In this document: piece after piece, positions 47,892-57,700 of the stretch
How the letters are laid out: every line of letters starts with the position of its first letter
Numbering within the stretch: position 1 is the stretch's first letter
DNA from: an uncultured Prevotellaceae bacterium
GTDB lineage: Bacteria; Bacteroidota; Bacteroidia; Bacteroidales; Bacteroidaceae
Reading direction: 5' to 3'
Length of the DNA: 64,000 bases
Assembly: GCA_902778255.1 (NCBI GenBank)
Contig: CACYXD010000004.1
Coordinates: forward strand, 1-64,000
Program-made: the position numbers and the translations under genes
Notes under the pieces: model-generated
What the model saw: only the letters and a program-made list of their open reading frames with translations
Told to the model about the DNA's origin: nothing
Databases searched by the model: none

Positions 47892-48698
47892 ATGGAACAA
47901 CAAGAAGAGAAGAAAGCACTTACACTGAAAACGCTGACAAAGAGTACCGTCTGGGACATACAGGAGAATGACATCTTCCGTATGTGGGACGTTGCCGATA
48001 AAGATATTGAGTTAAGAGAAAACATGCGCCGCTGCGTGGATATCATCCGCTCAGCCTTTATGATTGAAGAGCTGCCCAACGACTCTCAAATCATCAAGAC
48101 GAAATACGAAAAGCTGGGATATAAGGTAGGACAGGTGAAGATGGATGATAACTCGAAGGTGACTTGGGCTATCAAGAAAAGACCCATCTCACGCGTCACA
48201 GACCTGACTTACGAGAATATCCGTCATATCTCCGCTGCCAAACTGATAGAGGTATTGGATCGCAACTTCGGAGGAGGATGGGACTCGCTGTCGCAGAGCA
48301 TCAAGGACATCATCGAATCGGGCTTTGACATCTCAACCACTACGCTCCCCAAGGATCGTCTGCACAAGAAAGGCGGACTCTATGAGAAGAAGGTGGCAGA
48401 CGGATTCGAGGTATTGGAAGTAGCGAAAGGCACCTGGGTAGAGGCTATCTTTGCCAAGATCAAGCCAGAAGCTGAAAAGCCACGCATGAAGTTCAGCACA
48501 TACAGCGATGATGAGGAGTCGGACGACGAGGATGTAGAGATCGAGGACAACTACAACAAGCCTGACGAGGATGATGTGGAGATTGAAGATCCCAACGACG
48601 ACGAGATCACAGAAGACAACTATTCTACGATGATGGATCTGGGCAGCGGCGATCCTGACGAGGAAGCCGAGGGAATGTCAGAATACGGCGACGAGTAA
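47892..48698 (+). CDS. Unknown cytoplasmic protein with long acidic tail
   Basis: 268 residues, not recognised. The N-terminal 60 are charged and helical. Residues about 100-140 (ISRVTDLTYENIRHISAAKLIEVLDRNFGGGWDSLSQSIKDII, shown in part) look like a small folded domain. From about 200 it is a run of Asp/Glu with short repeats (DEDVEIED, DEDDVEIEDPNDDEITED). This resembles the acidic tails of transcription or histone-like factors, but no such domain is visible. It has its own -7 box and a very strong terminator, so it is a single-gene unit. Codon usage matches the core genes. Confidence 0.8.
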   Translation: MEQQEEKKALTLKTLTKSTVWDIQENDIFRMWDVADKDIELRENMRRCVDIIRSAFMIEELPNDSQIIKTKYEKLGYKVGQVKMDDNSKVTWAIKKRPISRVTDLTYENIRHISAAKLIEVLDRNFGGGWDSLSQSIKDIIESGFDISTTTLPKDRLHKKGGLYEKKVADGFEVLEVAKGTWVEAIFAKIKPEAEKPRMKFSTYSDDEESDDEDVEIEDNYNKPDEDDVEIEDPNDDEITEDNYSTMMDLGSGDPDEEAEGMSEYGDE

Positions 48699-48725
48699 AG
48701 CATCAAAAGATATACTACAAAACTT

Positions 48726-48761
48726 AGAAAGGGTTTCATTCTCGCGAATGAAACCCTTTCT
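48726..48761 (+). terminator. Strong terminator
   Basis: A perfect 16-bp stem: AGAAAGGGTTTCATTC (48726-48741), loop TCGC, complement at 48746-48761, then TTATG. It ends the acidic-protein transcript, and may also stop read-through toward the res gene from the other side. Confidence 0.88.
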
Positions 48762-48839
48762 TATGTATTGGAGTAGTGTCGATTAAGTCTTGCTCCCTCG
48801 CGGGATTCTACCCGGATAGCCAAAACGAACGTCTTGACG

Positions 48840-51800
48840 CTACATCAAACTATTGATGGCATCCAGCATCTCGTTATATCCATTCACCTCATGATAACGT
48901 ACCATACTAGTAGAGACACTATTGAAGAGTTTCTTGGCGCAATCAATCTTTGCACGCTCAATGCCCTTCAGTTGCATGGATTCCATGCTTCCCTTAGTTT
49001 CTGCGATAAAGAAAATGTGCTTCACTCCTGCATGGTCATTAAAGGCAATAGCCCAGTCAGGTGCATAGTTTCCTACAGGCGTTGGTATCTGGAACGAGCG
49101 TGGCAGACGGGCATATACGCAAACCTCCTCAGCCTTATCCAAATCCTCCGCAAACTGTCGTTCTCCCTTACTGTCAGTAAACACATAATCCAGGATATGC
49201 TTTTTGGCAGGGTAAGCCTTGTCAACAGTCTGCCTACTCTTCTCCTGCGTGAAGATATCCGTATCGTAGGTTTGTTCCGTTTTATTATAGCTGATATGCT
49301 CCACAATCATAGTAGCTTTCTGCTCCTTTATGAGTTTAATGACCTTGCGGATAAACTCTTCAGGATTGTTCTTGAACAACAGCAATCGAGCAGGCAGAAT
49401 ACCTTTCAGAATCCTGACAACAGTCTTTCTGGTCAGCGTAGCTCCACGAGCAATATCACCTACCAAGTCGTATGGAACGTTAGAGGTGGAAACTTCTCTC
49501 AACGTCTTTCTGCTGGTTGTCTGTTCACCTGTAAAGTTTAAATCATCATTGCCTTGTTCACCTGTAGTCACCACATATTTCATTTGTGTCACAGTCAGGT
49601 CTTTATCTATGGCGGCAATTGACTTCTTTATCAGTTCCTCGCTGTCGTAGTGAACGGTATATACATAACGATGATTGATTTCTGCCCACAGCCGCTTGAA
49701 CTCTGTCTTTGCTGCATTGTCGTTCAGTTTCTCATTCACCACCTCTGCCTTTCCGTTACCATTCTCTATCATACCCTCCAGAGCAGATGGGTCGAAGATG
49801 CCTTGTATCAGTTGGTGTACCTGCTCGCTGATAGGTAGCAGTTTCTTTGCAAGTGGTGCCAATGTACCCTGCTCCATATCCGTATGATACGACGGCAGAA
49901 TGTTTCCTTTCTCATCAGTATAGTCGTTATCGAAGAGATAGCTGATGATGCTTGCTGCCTCCTGACTGCTGATGGTATAACGCTCCGTTCCCACCATAAA
50001 GGTCTTGCCTTCGAAGTAAGCCACTGTTGCCACCGTAGGACGTTCACGCAATGCATCGTGCGTATCTTTCTGCAGGTCATCCACAAACGAAGAATAACTC
50101 TCGTTGGCAATCACCGTCAGTTTGTTGATGTCGTGCACAGCATCACCCAGGCGCTCTGCATCCATGCGGTTTCCTTGCTGATCCACACAGATACGCAGTC
50201 CACGACCAACCTCCTGTCGCTTGGCTGTAGCACTATTAGCATGACGAAGCGTACATATCTGGAATACATTGGGATTGTCCCAACCCTCACGCAGTGCAGA
50301 GTGCGAAAAGATAAAACGTGTAGGTTCATCAAAGTTCAACAAGCGTTCTTTATCTTTCAAAATCAAGTCGTAGGCAGAGATGTCATCCGATGTGTCATTT
50401 CCTCGCTTCACATCGCTGTTTACAGCATGACCTTTCTTGTCTATCGAGAAGTAGCCGTTATGTACCTGCTCTACGCTGAAGCGCTTCAGATACTTCTGGT
50501 AGTCATCTTCAAACAGCGAGAGTTTTTCGTTCAGATAGTCGTTATACTCCTTTTCAAACATTTTCCAAAGGTCACCTTTCACCACTTCCCCACTCTCGTC
50601 ATAATCTTTATAGTTTTTTACCTCATCAATAAAGAACAACGAAAGCGTCTTGATGCCCTGTTGGAACAGCTGGCGTTCTTTCTCGAAATGGCTCTTTACC
50701 GTCTCACGTATCTGTACCTGCTGGATAGTCTTCTCGCTCACATCACCCATCACCTCACCAGCTCTCAACTGGTCGCCATTACGAAAATAAATGGTATTTG
50801 TTCTAGGATTGATATCCGTAATCACAAACTCCTTATAGGCAGGCAACTTCGAAGCATCGTAGAGCGAATCACCCTGCGAGAACTTCATGGTCTGTCTTCT
50901 TGCTTGATTAGCTCCTTGCACCTCAATCTCCAGTCTCACCTCAGGAGCTTTGTTCTTTGAGAGCACGATACTATCAAAATAGATGTACGCCTGCGCACCC
51001 ATCAGGTTCTGCAACGTGATGCCCTTTACCTGTATCTTCTTTACCAGACGCTGACAGTAAGCATCGTAGGCATCCAGCGCATAAATGCAGTTATGCGAGG
51101 TCTTGTGTGTTGCCGAGTAGTTCAGTACAAACAATGGTTTGAAGTTTTTCAGCGCCCGCTGTGTGGCAGCACCCTCCATCTTCTGCGGCTCATCCATGAT
51201 GATGATGGGACGATTAGCTGCTATCACATCAATAGGCTTACGACTTTGGAAGTCGTCGCGCTTAGTGTACATAATCAGGCTGACCTTGTTCTTCGCTTCT
51301 TCCTTGAAGTCGCGTGCAAAAGCCTGCGTATTGATAATCATCACATTGATGCTGGCATCGCTGCTGAACGAATCTATCTGCGTCAGGTTCGAGCTATTAT
51401 AGATAAAGTAGCGCGCCTTCTTGCCGTATTGTTCCATGAAGTGCTCTTCCAGCATCGTGAAACTCTTATACACACCCTCACGTATAGCAATGCTTGGCAC
51501 CACGACAATGAATTTTGACCAGCCATAACGTTTGTTCATTTCGAACATTGTCTTGATATATACGTAGGTCTTACCCGTACCAGTTTCCATCTCTATATCG
51601 AGCGAACAAGCACCGAGTCCTTCTGGCTTACTCAGCAGTTTGCTCTGCGGAATGTTGCCATCCGCCTGCATCTGTTTGATATTGTCAAGCAGTTGCTTGT
51701 CACTCAGTTCCACATCCGCATTGCGCCATCCCACATAATCCTCATCATACACAATCTTGCCGTTGGTCTTACCCAAGTCGCGACGATACTGTGCATTCGT

Positions 51801-51884
51801 CTTCGAGGGCTGTCCTGCAAACACGTTTACCGTCTGCTCCACAGCTTCTGTTTGGTATTGTTGTATTTTAAACTTAAATTTCAT
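48840..51884 (-). CDS. res: Type III restriction enzyme, Res subunit
   Basis: 1014 residues. Superfamily 2 motor: Walker A METGTGKTY (from 99), Walker B IIMDEPQKMEG (DEPQ at 231-234), Ser-Ala-Thr motif NYSATHKT, and later ALREGWDNPNVFQICTLR with QEVGRGLRI, typical of type III Res. The C-terminal PD-(D/E)xK nuclease is visible: PD at 942-943 and ETK at 962-964. Res with Mod cuts DNA between head-to-head unmodified sites after ATP-driven movement. 13 bp after mod. Confidence 0.93.
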   Translation of the reverse strand: MKFKFKIQQYQTEAVEQTVNVFAGQPSKTNAQYRRDLGKTNGKIVYDEDYVGWRNADVELSDKQLLDNIKQMQADGNIPQSKLLSKPEGLGACSLDIEMETGTGKTYVYIKTMFEMNKRYGWSKFIVVVPSIAIREGVYKSFTMLEEHFMEQYGKKARYFIYNSSNLTQIDSFSSDASINVMIINTQAFARDFKEEAKNKVSLIMYTKRDDFQSRKPIDVIAANRPIIIMDEPQKMEGAATQRALKNFKPLFVLNYSATHKTSHNCIYALDAYDAYCQRLVKKIQVKGITLQNLMGAQAYIYFDSIVLSKNKAPEVRLEIEVQGANQARRQTMKFSQGDSLYDASKLPAYKEFVITDINPRTNTIYFRNGDQLRAGEVMGDVSEKTIQQVQIRETVKSHFEKERQLFQQGIKTLSLFFIDEVKNYKDYDESGEVVKGDLWKMFEKEYNDYLNEKLSLFEDDYQKYLKRFSVEQVHNGYFSIDKKGHAVNSDVKRGNDTSDDISAYDLILKDKERLLNFDEPTRFIFSHSALREGWDNPNVFQICTLRHANSATAKRQEVGRGLRICVDQQGNRMDAERLGDAVHDINKLTVIANESYSSFVDDLQKDTHDALRERPTVATVAYFEGKTFMVGTERYTISSQEAASIISYLFDNDYTDEKGNILPSYHTDMEQGTLAPLAKKLLPISEQVHQLIQGIFDPSALEGMIENGNGKAEVVNEKLNDNAAKTEFKRLWAEINHRYVYTVHYDSEELIKKSIAAIDKDLTVTQMKYVVTTGEQGNDDLNFTGEQTTSRKTLREVSTSNVPYDLVGDIARGATLTRKTVVRILKGILPARLLLFKNNPEEFIRKVIKLIKEQKATMIVEHISYNKTEQTYDTDIFTQEKSRQTVDKAYPAKKHILDYVFTDSKGERQFAEDLDKAEEVCVYARLPRSFQIPTPVGNYAPDWAIAFNDHAGVKHIFFIAETKGSMESMQLKGIERAKIDCAKKLFNSVSTSMVRYHEVNGYNEMLDAINSLM

Positions 51885-51897
51885 ACACCTGCTACGT

Positions 51898-53730
51898 TTA
51901 GAGGATTCTGCGGATAGTATCCTTACTATAGTGATTGAATATCTGCTCGAAGTTATCTGCTACGTTGTCGTTGGCGAGGCTCTTATCACGCATCACGAAG
52001 TAGTAAGGCTGCTGCTTGGCAATCTCAGTGATGGCGGTTTCGTTCACAGCCTCATCGAAGCAAGCCATCAAGTATCCATCGCTCACGTTCCAAACGGTCT
52101 TACCTGCAATCAGCGTCTGCTCGATTTTGGCGGACAGTTCAATGCCGAGATCTATCATTGTTTGGAACAGCAGGTCTTCTTCTGTGCGGTCAGGCTTGAT
52201 ATTGTCCTCAAACAAGTCTCTTTGATCGAAATCCTCTGGTGTGTAATAAACATCCTGCATGTTCGACGAGTCGAGTTTCAGCACACGGAAGCCTGTATCA
52301 AGGTCTTGTGTAGTCAGCGGACTTTCTTCTTTGATTTTCTTGCCTGCACGACGGATACGCTCTTTACCTATTTCACAAATATTCTTATAGCCCGCTTTGT
52401 AAGCCTCACTCTTCTCGTCAGTTGCTTCAGGTAATTGAACCATAATGAACTTTCGCTTACCGCCATCCTCCGCATTGAGTTGCATCACTGCATGGGCTGT
52501 TGTGGCTGAACCAGAGAAGAAATCGAGAATAATGGAATCTTTATTAGAAGCTAAACTTAAGCAAAATTTTAATAATCCAACGGGTTTAGGAGTGTCGAAT
52601 ATTAAATCAGTAAAGAAACTTTTTATTTCTCTTGTTGCCTCCTGATTTGAAGCTGTTTCTTCTAACCATGTATTAGCAAGGACTCCCTCTTTTTCTTTTT
52701 CTGATTTAAAGAGTTTGTATCTTGGCTTTCCTTCGCCTCCCTTTGGAAAAACTATTCTGTTATCAGAATAAAGATAATCATAAGTTTCTCTTTTAAATCG
52801 CCATTCTTCAGTTATTATCCTACCAGTAGGTGTTTCTACGGAATATACTGCGCCACCTTTATTAGTACATGGCATGGTTTTATATGGACCACGAGGATCA
52901 TTATCAGGATTTTTGTAATCACTTTCTTCTATTTTTGCTGGAACCTTATTGAGAATATCTCCGTTACATTTACAATAAACAGCCACATATTCATGAATTG
53001 GAGATATGTTTTTTGACAGGTTTGCTTGACTATCTCTACGCTTTCGGACACACTGTGCTAAGAAATTTGCCTCGCCAAATATTTCATCACATATTTTTCG
53101 CAAATTCTCAACTTCATTATCATCAATCGAAATTAATATCACTCCATCCTCACTCAACAAATCTTTAGCCACTTTCAGTCGAGGGTAAATCATGTTGAGC
53201 CAATCGGTATGGAAGCGGCCATTACTTTCTGTGTTAGCAACAAGGCGGTTGCCCTCTTCGTCTTCTTGACCGCTGTTGTGCATATACTCACCAGCCGACT
53301 GCGAGAAGTCGTCATTATATACAAAGTCGTTACCCGTGTTGTAAGGTGGGTCAATATAAATCATCTTCACCTTGCCCAAGTAGTTCTCACGCAAAAGTTT
53401 TAGCACCTGCAGATTATCACCCTCGATGTAGAGGTTCTGTGTGTTGTCGAAGTCTACACTCTCTTCCCTGCAAGGGCGAAGGGTATCTGTGGTTGGGGCA
53501 TTAGCCAGACGAATGGCATTGCGCTTATCGGGCCATGTGAACTGATAGCGTTCCTCAGGGCCTTCCACGATATTCTTCGACAGTTCCTGACGGAGTTGGT
53601 CAAAATCTATAGCCACCTGAGGGCGCCCTTTTTCGTCCTTCACCTCTGTCAAGCAGTTTGGGAACATTTCCCCAATTCGCTTGATATTCTCATCTACCAC
53701 ATCCGTGGTTTGCATATTTAATTTTTCCAT
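51898..53730 (-). CDS. mod: Type III DNA methyltransferase, Mod subunit
   Basis: 610 residues. Motif IV DPPY (127-130, in YIDPPYNTGNDF) precedes motif I DFFSGSAT (403-410), the beta-class order of adenine-N6 enzymes. The stretch between them (about 215-390) is the target-recognition region and is strongly AT-rich: 15 and 18 G+C of 60 at 52741-52800 and 52921-52980, against 32 and 28 of 60 at 52261-52320 and 53401-53460. This suggests exchange of the recognition domain. No simple repeat for slippage lies in the gene. It methylates the recognition site and provides specificity to Res. Confidence 0.93.
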   Translation of the reverse strand: MEKLNMQTTDVVDENIKRIGEMFPNCLTEVKDEKGRPQVAIDFDQLRQELSKNIVEGPEERYQFTWPDKRNAIRLANAPTTDTLRPCREESVDFDNTQNLYIEGDNLQVLKLLRENYLGKVKMIYIDPPYNTGNDFVYNDDFSQSAGEYMHNSGQEDEEGNRLVANTESNGRFHTDWLNMIYPRLKVAKDLLSEDGVILISIDDNEVENLRKICDEIFGEANFLAQCVRKRRDSQANLSKNISPIHEYVAVYCKCNGDILNKVPAKIEESDYKNPDNDPRGPYKTMPCTNKGGAVYSVETPTGRIITEEWRFKRETYDYLYSDNRIVFPKGGEGKPRYKLFKSEKEKEGVLANTWLEETASNQEATREIKSFFTDLIFDTPKPVGLLKFCLSLASNKDSIILDFFSGSATTAHAVMQLNAEDGGKRKFIMVQLPEATDEKSEAYKAGYKNICEIGKERIRRAGKKIKEESPLTTQDLDTGFRVLKLDSSNMQDVYYTPEDFDQRDLFEDNIKPDRTEEDLLFQTMIDLGIELSAKIEQTLIAGKTVWNVSDGYLMACFDEAVNETAITEIAKQQPYYFVMRDKSLANDNVADNFEQIFNHYSKDTIRRIL

Positions 53731-53736
53731 ATATAT

Positions 53737-53767
53737 TTTGTTGTTTCAGTTATTATACTTAATTTTG
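53737..53767 (+). promoter_or_regulatory. Plus-strand promoter for the small Cys-rich gene
   Basis: TTTG (53737-53740), 19 nt, TAATTTTG (53760-53767), a full consensus. It starts only 6 bp from the mod start codon and points away from mod. Confidence 0.65.
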
Positions 53768-53880
53768 CAATCGAACTAATATTAACTGATTATGTTTCAT
53801 TCTAATAATTCTTTTGCCTCGTAATGTTTAACCGAGTGGCGCATCAAGAGCATGCGACCTCTCATAACATTACAAGCATT

Positions 53881-54129
53881 ATGGGTAAAAGTAAAAAAAA
53901 GACACCAGCCTGCACTTGGTGCTGCTGCAAATCTCAGAAACGAGGCAAGCAAATAAGCCATCGTAAATTTCGTCGTAAAGAAGCTACTTATATCATTACA
54001 GGCAAATACGAGCTTCTTCCGATTCGCCAATGGGAAATCGTTGAACAGTGGGATTTGGGAGGTGACGGCAAACATTATTGTGGCCATTATCCTGATGAAG
54101 AATGGTATATCAAGTTGATGCGGAAATAA
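53881..54129 (+). CDS. Small Cys-rich basic protein inside the R-M locus
   Basis: 82 residues from the ATG at 53881 (MGKSKKKTPACTWCCCKSQKRG). Four cysteines in CTWCCC could bind metal. The second half is more ordered: YELLPIRQWEIVEQWDLGGDGKHYCGHYPDEEWY. I do not recognise a family. An in-frame ATG at 53824 would add 19 weak residues. The gene points against its neighbours and has its own consensus promoter 114 nt upstream, so it is probably real and independently expressed. A minus-strand ORF across the same bases has less protein-like composition. Confidence 0.6.
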   Translation: MGKSKKKTPACTWCCCKSQKRGKQISHRKFRRKEATYIITGKYELLPIRQWEIVEQWDLGGDGKHYCGHYPDEEWYIKLMRK

Positions 54130-54140
54130 AGCGTTGACTA

Positions 54141-54746
54141 TCATATCCCTACTTCCTCTTTTAATTTCATAATCTGTTGATGCAACTCGTATTTCTTACG
54201 GGTTTGCTTTTCTGTGCGGGCTCGCTTTTCGAGGGCTTCAATCTGGCGAAGCAGTTTTTCACGTTGCTCGCGATGGATAATCTGCTCTTCGATAGATTCT
54301 TCTGCTTGTGCATCAAGACCTCCAATAACAGCAACGATATTCTCCCACACTTCATCGAGCGTTAACCCTGTCAAAGGTATCTCTGCATCGGAAACATGTT
54401 TCCATTCTGATTGCTGTAGTCTCGTGTGGAAAATACAGAACTGGACGTCCTCGTCATATTCCAAAGCAAAGACAATCTTCTGAGGGATTAGTTTCTGGAG
54501 CAAGAGTATATTTTTCGAATCATAATCTCTTTGCTTGAGTTGCACTTGCAATACATAGAATTCCTTCACCTCTTGCCCTGAATGCAGGGCTGGAATCTTC
54601 GCAGGTGAGAGGTAGGCGACAATAGCCATGCGACTGACATCAGCGTCGAAACGGTCACGCTCAGCAGCTTTGAGATTGAATTTCTCAAAGACAGCCTTTT
54701 TGTATAGTGGCCTATTGACGAGAGTGGATGCAGGCAATCCGTACAT
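54141..54746 (-). CDS. DUF4391 family protein
   Basis: 201 residues. It matches my memory of DUF4391, a family found beside type III R-M and helicase genes: start PASTLVNRPLYKKAVFEKF, then DVSRMAIVAYLSPAKI, LLQKLIPQKIVFALEYD and FCIFHTRLQQSEW. The last 50 residues form a coiled coil (RQIEALEKRARTEKQTRKKY). The first part may be a nuclease-like alpha/beta fold; no catalytic motif is certain. It starts 3 bp after the helicase stop, so the two are translated together. Confidence 0.8.
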   Translation of the reverse strand: MYGLPASTLVNRPLYKKAVFEKFNLKAAERDRFDADVSRMAIVAYLSPAKIPALHSGQEVKEFYVLQVQLKQRDYDSKNILLLQKLIPQKIVFALEYDEDVQFCIFHTRLQQSEWKHVSDAEIPLTGLTLDEVWENIVAVIGGLDAQAEESIEEQIIHREQREKLLRQIEALEKRARTEKQTRKKYELHQQIMKLKEEVGI

Positions 54747-54749
54747 AGG

Positions 54750-57700
54750 CTACTTAATTACTAAGAAACAAATGAGTTCGAAATCATCAAGGCCCACATA
54801 ATGCTCTTCGAAAAGTTCACCTGCATAGCCTTCCAAGAAGCTATCAATGCTTGATTGCTCCTTGACGGAGATGATAGAGTTGATGGCTTTGCTGAGCAAG
54901 TCAGAGTATTTACCCATACGCAAACCATCGCGCGTTTCTTTGTTGAACTGGGCGCATAGCTTGACATCAGGCTTGGTCATAGGCTTGCAAAGCAAGCGCA
55001 TCTTATCCAACAGGTCTTTGGGATGCAAATGGTCAACCACCACTTCTCCATCATCAGAGATATAAACCATATAGAAAGGATGCAACTGGTTCTTGTGGTC
55101 AATATTCACGCCTGCCGTGCGGTTCTTCAATACGAAGATAGTGCCTGCAGGAGCTTGTCCGCTTCCACGTACAACCGCATGAAGACCGTTGGGAGTATGC
55201 TCCACATCATGATTACCGCTCATGTATTCCAACAAGTCGAGACGAAACTCATTAAGCCCCAAGTCCATGATGCTGACACCAGAGTTCATCTCCTCCAAAT
55301 CCACAACATCTTCCTTCAGGCGCTCCAACTGCTGACGGCGATATTCCAAGTCATCTTTTTCCTCTGGCGAGAGCAGATTGTCATCGCCTGTGGCAGTCAG
55401 TACAGTAGCCTTCATACGGCTCTCTACCCTGCCCTTCAGATTGATGTACTCATCGAGCGTCATATCAGGCCAGTAGTTCACCAACTGAATCTGTACATTC
55501 TGTGAGCCAATACGGTCTATTCGTCCAAAGCGCTGGATGATGCGCACGGGATTCCAATGGATATCATAGTTCAGAAGATAGTCGCAATCCTGCAGGTTCT
55601 GACCCTCACTGATACAGTCGGTAGCTATCAGCACATCAATGTCTTCATGCAGATGAGGATAAATGGCTTCACGCTCTTTGGATATAGGTGAAAAGAGCGT
55701 CAACACCTTATTGAAATCTAACTTTTCACGAAGTTTGAGTGTGCTCCGGGCTTCAACATCACCCGTAACCAGAGCCACATTCAAGTCATATTTTGTCTTT
55801 ATCTTCTCTGCCAAGCATTCATACAGATATAGAGCTGTATCAGAGAAGGCTGTAAAGATAATGACCTTTTTGTTATCACCATTGATGGGATGAGCAAACT
55901 TTTCTTTCAAGTCAGTAATCAGCTGTTGCAGTTTGCTATCGTGCTCAGGCGTAATACTCTCCAACATGGTGAGTAGCAAACGGATAATCTCAAGGTCGCC
56001 CATGATCTCGCGCTGCCACGATATATAGTCCATATCCTCTAACAGAATACGGTTTTTCTTCTTACCAATAGTAAACTCCTGCTCGTCTTCATCGCCATCT
56101 ACGCTTTCGTAATCATCCACGGATACACGCTTGTCGCCCTGCTGATAACGGGCAATGGCATCAAGCGTTTCCTGCATATAGTCGCGAATACGACCTAAGG
56201 TCAGGCGGAAGGAGTTGACACTTGACTCCAGGCGTTTTAGCAACTGAATATTCATCAGTCGCTGAATACCCTGCTCACGTTCCTCAATGCTCAGACGATG
56301 GCCTGTAGTGCTTTCTTCTTCCTTGTATTTATAGAGCCTGCTGTCCAGTATGAATGCAGAAGGTGCATAGATGGCTAAACGAAGTTGCTGCAACTGCTCG
56401 AATATTTCGTTGTAGTTGATGGCAGTATTAAGGTCTGTAAGATGCGGTTGGCGAGAGATGGGCTTCAAGCGCTTAGGGAATGTACCGATATCTGTCGTAT
56501 CGTAGTATTGCTGGATATGCTTGCGGCTGCGTGCAATGGTGACAGCATCGAGCAGTTTGAAGAAATCAAAGTCGAGCATTCGCAGCAGTCGTTCTGTTGT
56601 ACGTTCTTCTGGTGCAAAGTTGGCCCACATATTATAGGCAGTCTGAGCCTGCCGGAAAATATCGTCAATGCCACGCTCTGTGGGAAGCAAGTCGTTGAAG
56701 GCTTCCGACTGTCCCTCGTAAGCCAACTGCAACTGGTTCTTCAAATCGTTGAAGCGGTTATTAACTGGCGTTGCAGATAGCATCAGGACTTTGGTTTTCA
56801 CACCAGCCCTGATAACCTTGTTCATCAATCGCAAGTAGCGATTCTCGCGAGGGTTCTCGCCATTCTCATCGGTAGATACCTTACCACCATTGCGGAAGTT
56901 ATGGCTCTCGTCAATAACTACCAAATCATAGTTGCCCCAGTTCACTCGCTCCAGATCAAGATCATTGCTGCGCCCCTGAGTTCGTGAGAGGTCGGTATGG
57001 TAGAGTATATCGTAGTTCAAGCGGTCTTTTGCCAAGGGATTGTTCACATAGTTCTGGCGATAAGTGTTCCAGTTCTCGAAGAGTTTCTTGGGACAGAGTA
57101 CCAAGACCGTACGGTTGCGACTCTCAAAATACTTGATAACACTTAGAGCCGTGAAGGTCTTACCAAGGCCTACGCTATCTGCAAGGATGCAACCATTATA
57201 GCGTTCCAATTTGTTGATAACGGCAAGGGCTGCATCACGTTGGAAGTTGTATAGCTTATTCCAGATGGCAGAGTTCTTGAAGCCTGTGGCTTCCTTGGGC
57301 AGTTCATCTTCGCTGATGTCCTCCAGGAACTCGTTGAAAATATTATAGAGCGCGACGAAATACAGAAACTCAGGTGCATTCTCCTTATAGGCATTGCTGA
57401 TGCTGTCTATCACCTCCTCTGTGACTACTTGCAATCGACTGCTGTCATTCCACAACTGATTAAAGAGGTCGATATAGGCTTTCGAAAAAGGCGTTTCAGC
57501 CTTCTGAATCATTGTATAGGCATTGTTACCTTTCTCACATCCAAGATCTACAGTAGTGAATCCGTTGATGGGTGAATAGCTGGTTTCATCCAGATTGATA
57601 AAGCCCATCATCTGCTCGTTGGTTCTGTTCGACTTAAAACAAGCCTTCTGTCGAATCCATTCTGCACACTCGCGAGCAATAGCCTTTTGTGTGAGTTCGT

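Noticed and set aside
48764-48839. tRNA fragment or attachment site after the 48.7-kb terminator
   Set aside because: No T-arm or acceptor-stem pattern, and no matching copy at the other edge of the island could be found.
53797-54144. 115-aa minus-strand ORF
   Set aside because: Hydrophobic, low-quality composition; the plus-strand ORF across the same bases has a consensus promoter and better protein character.
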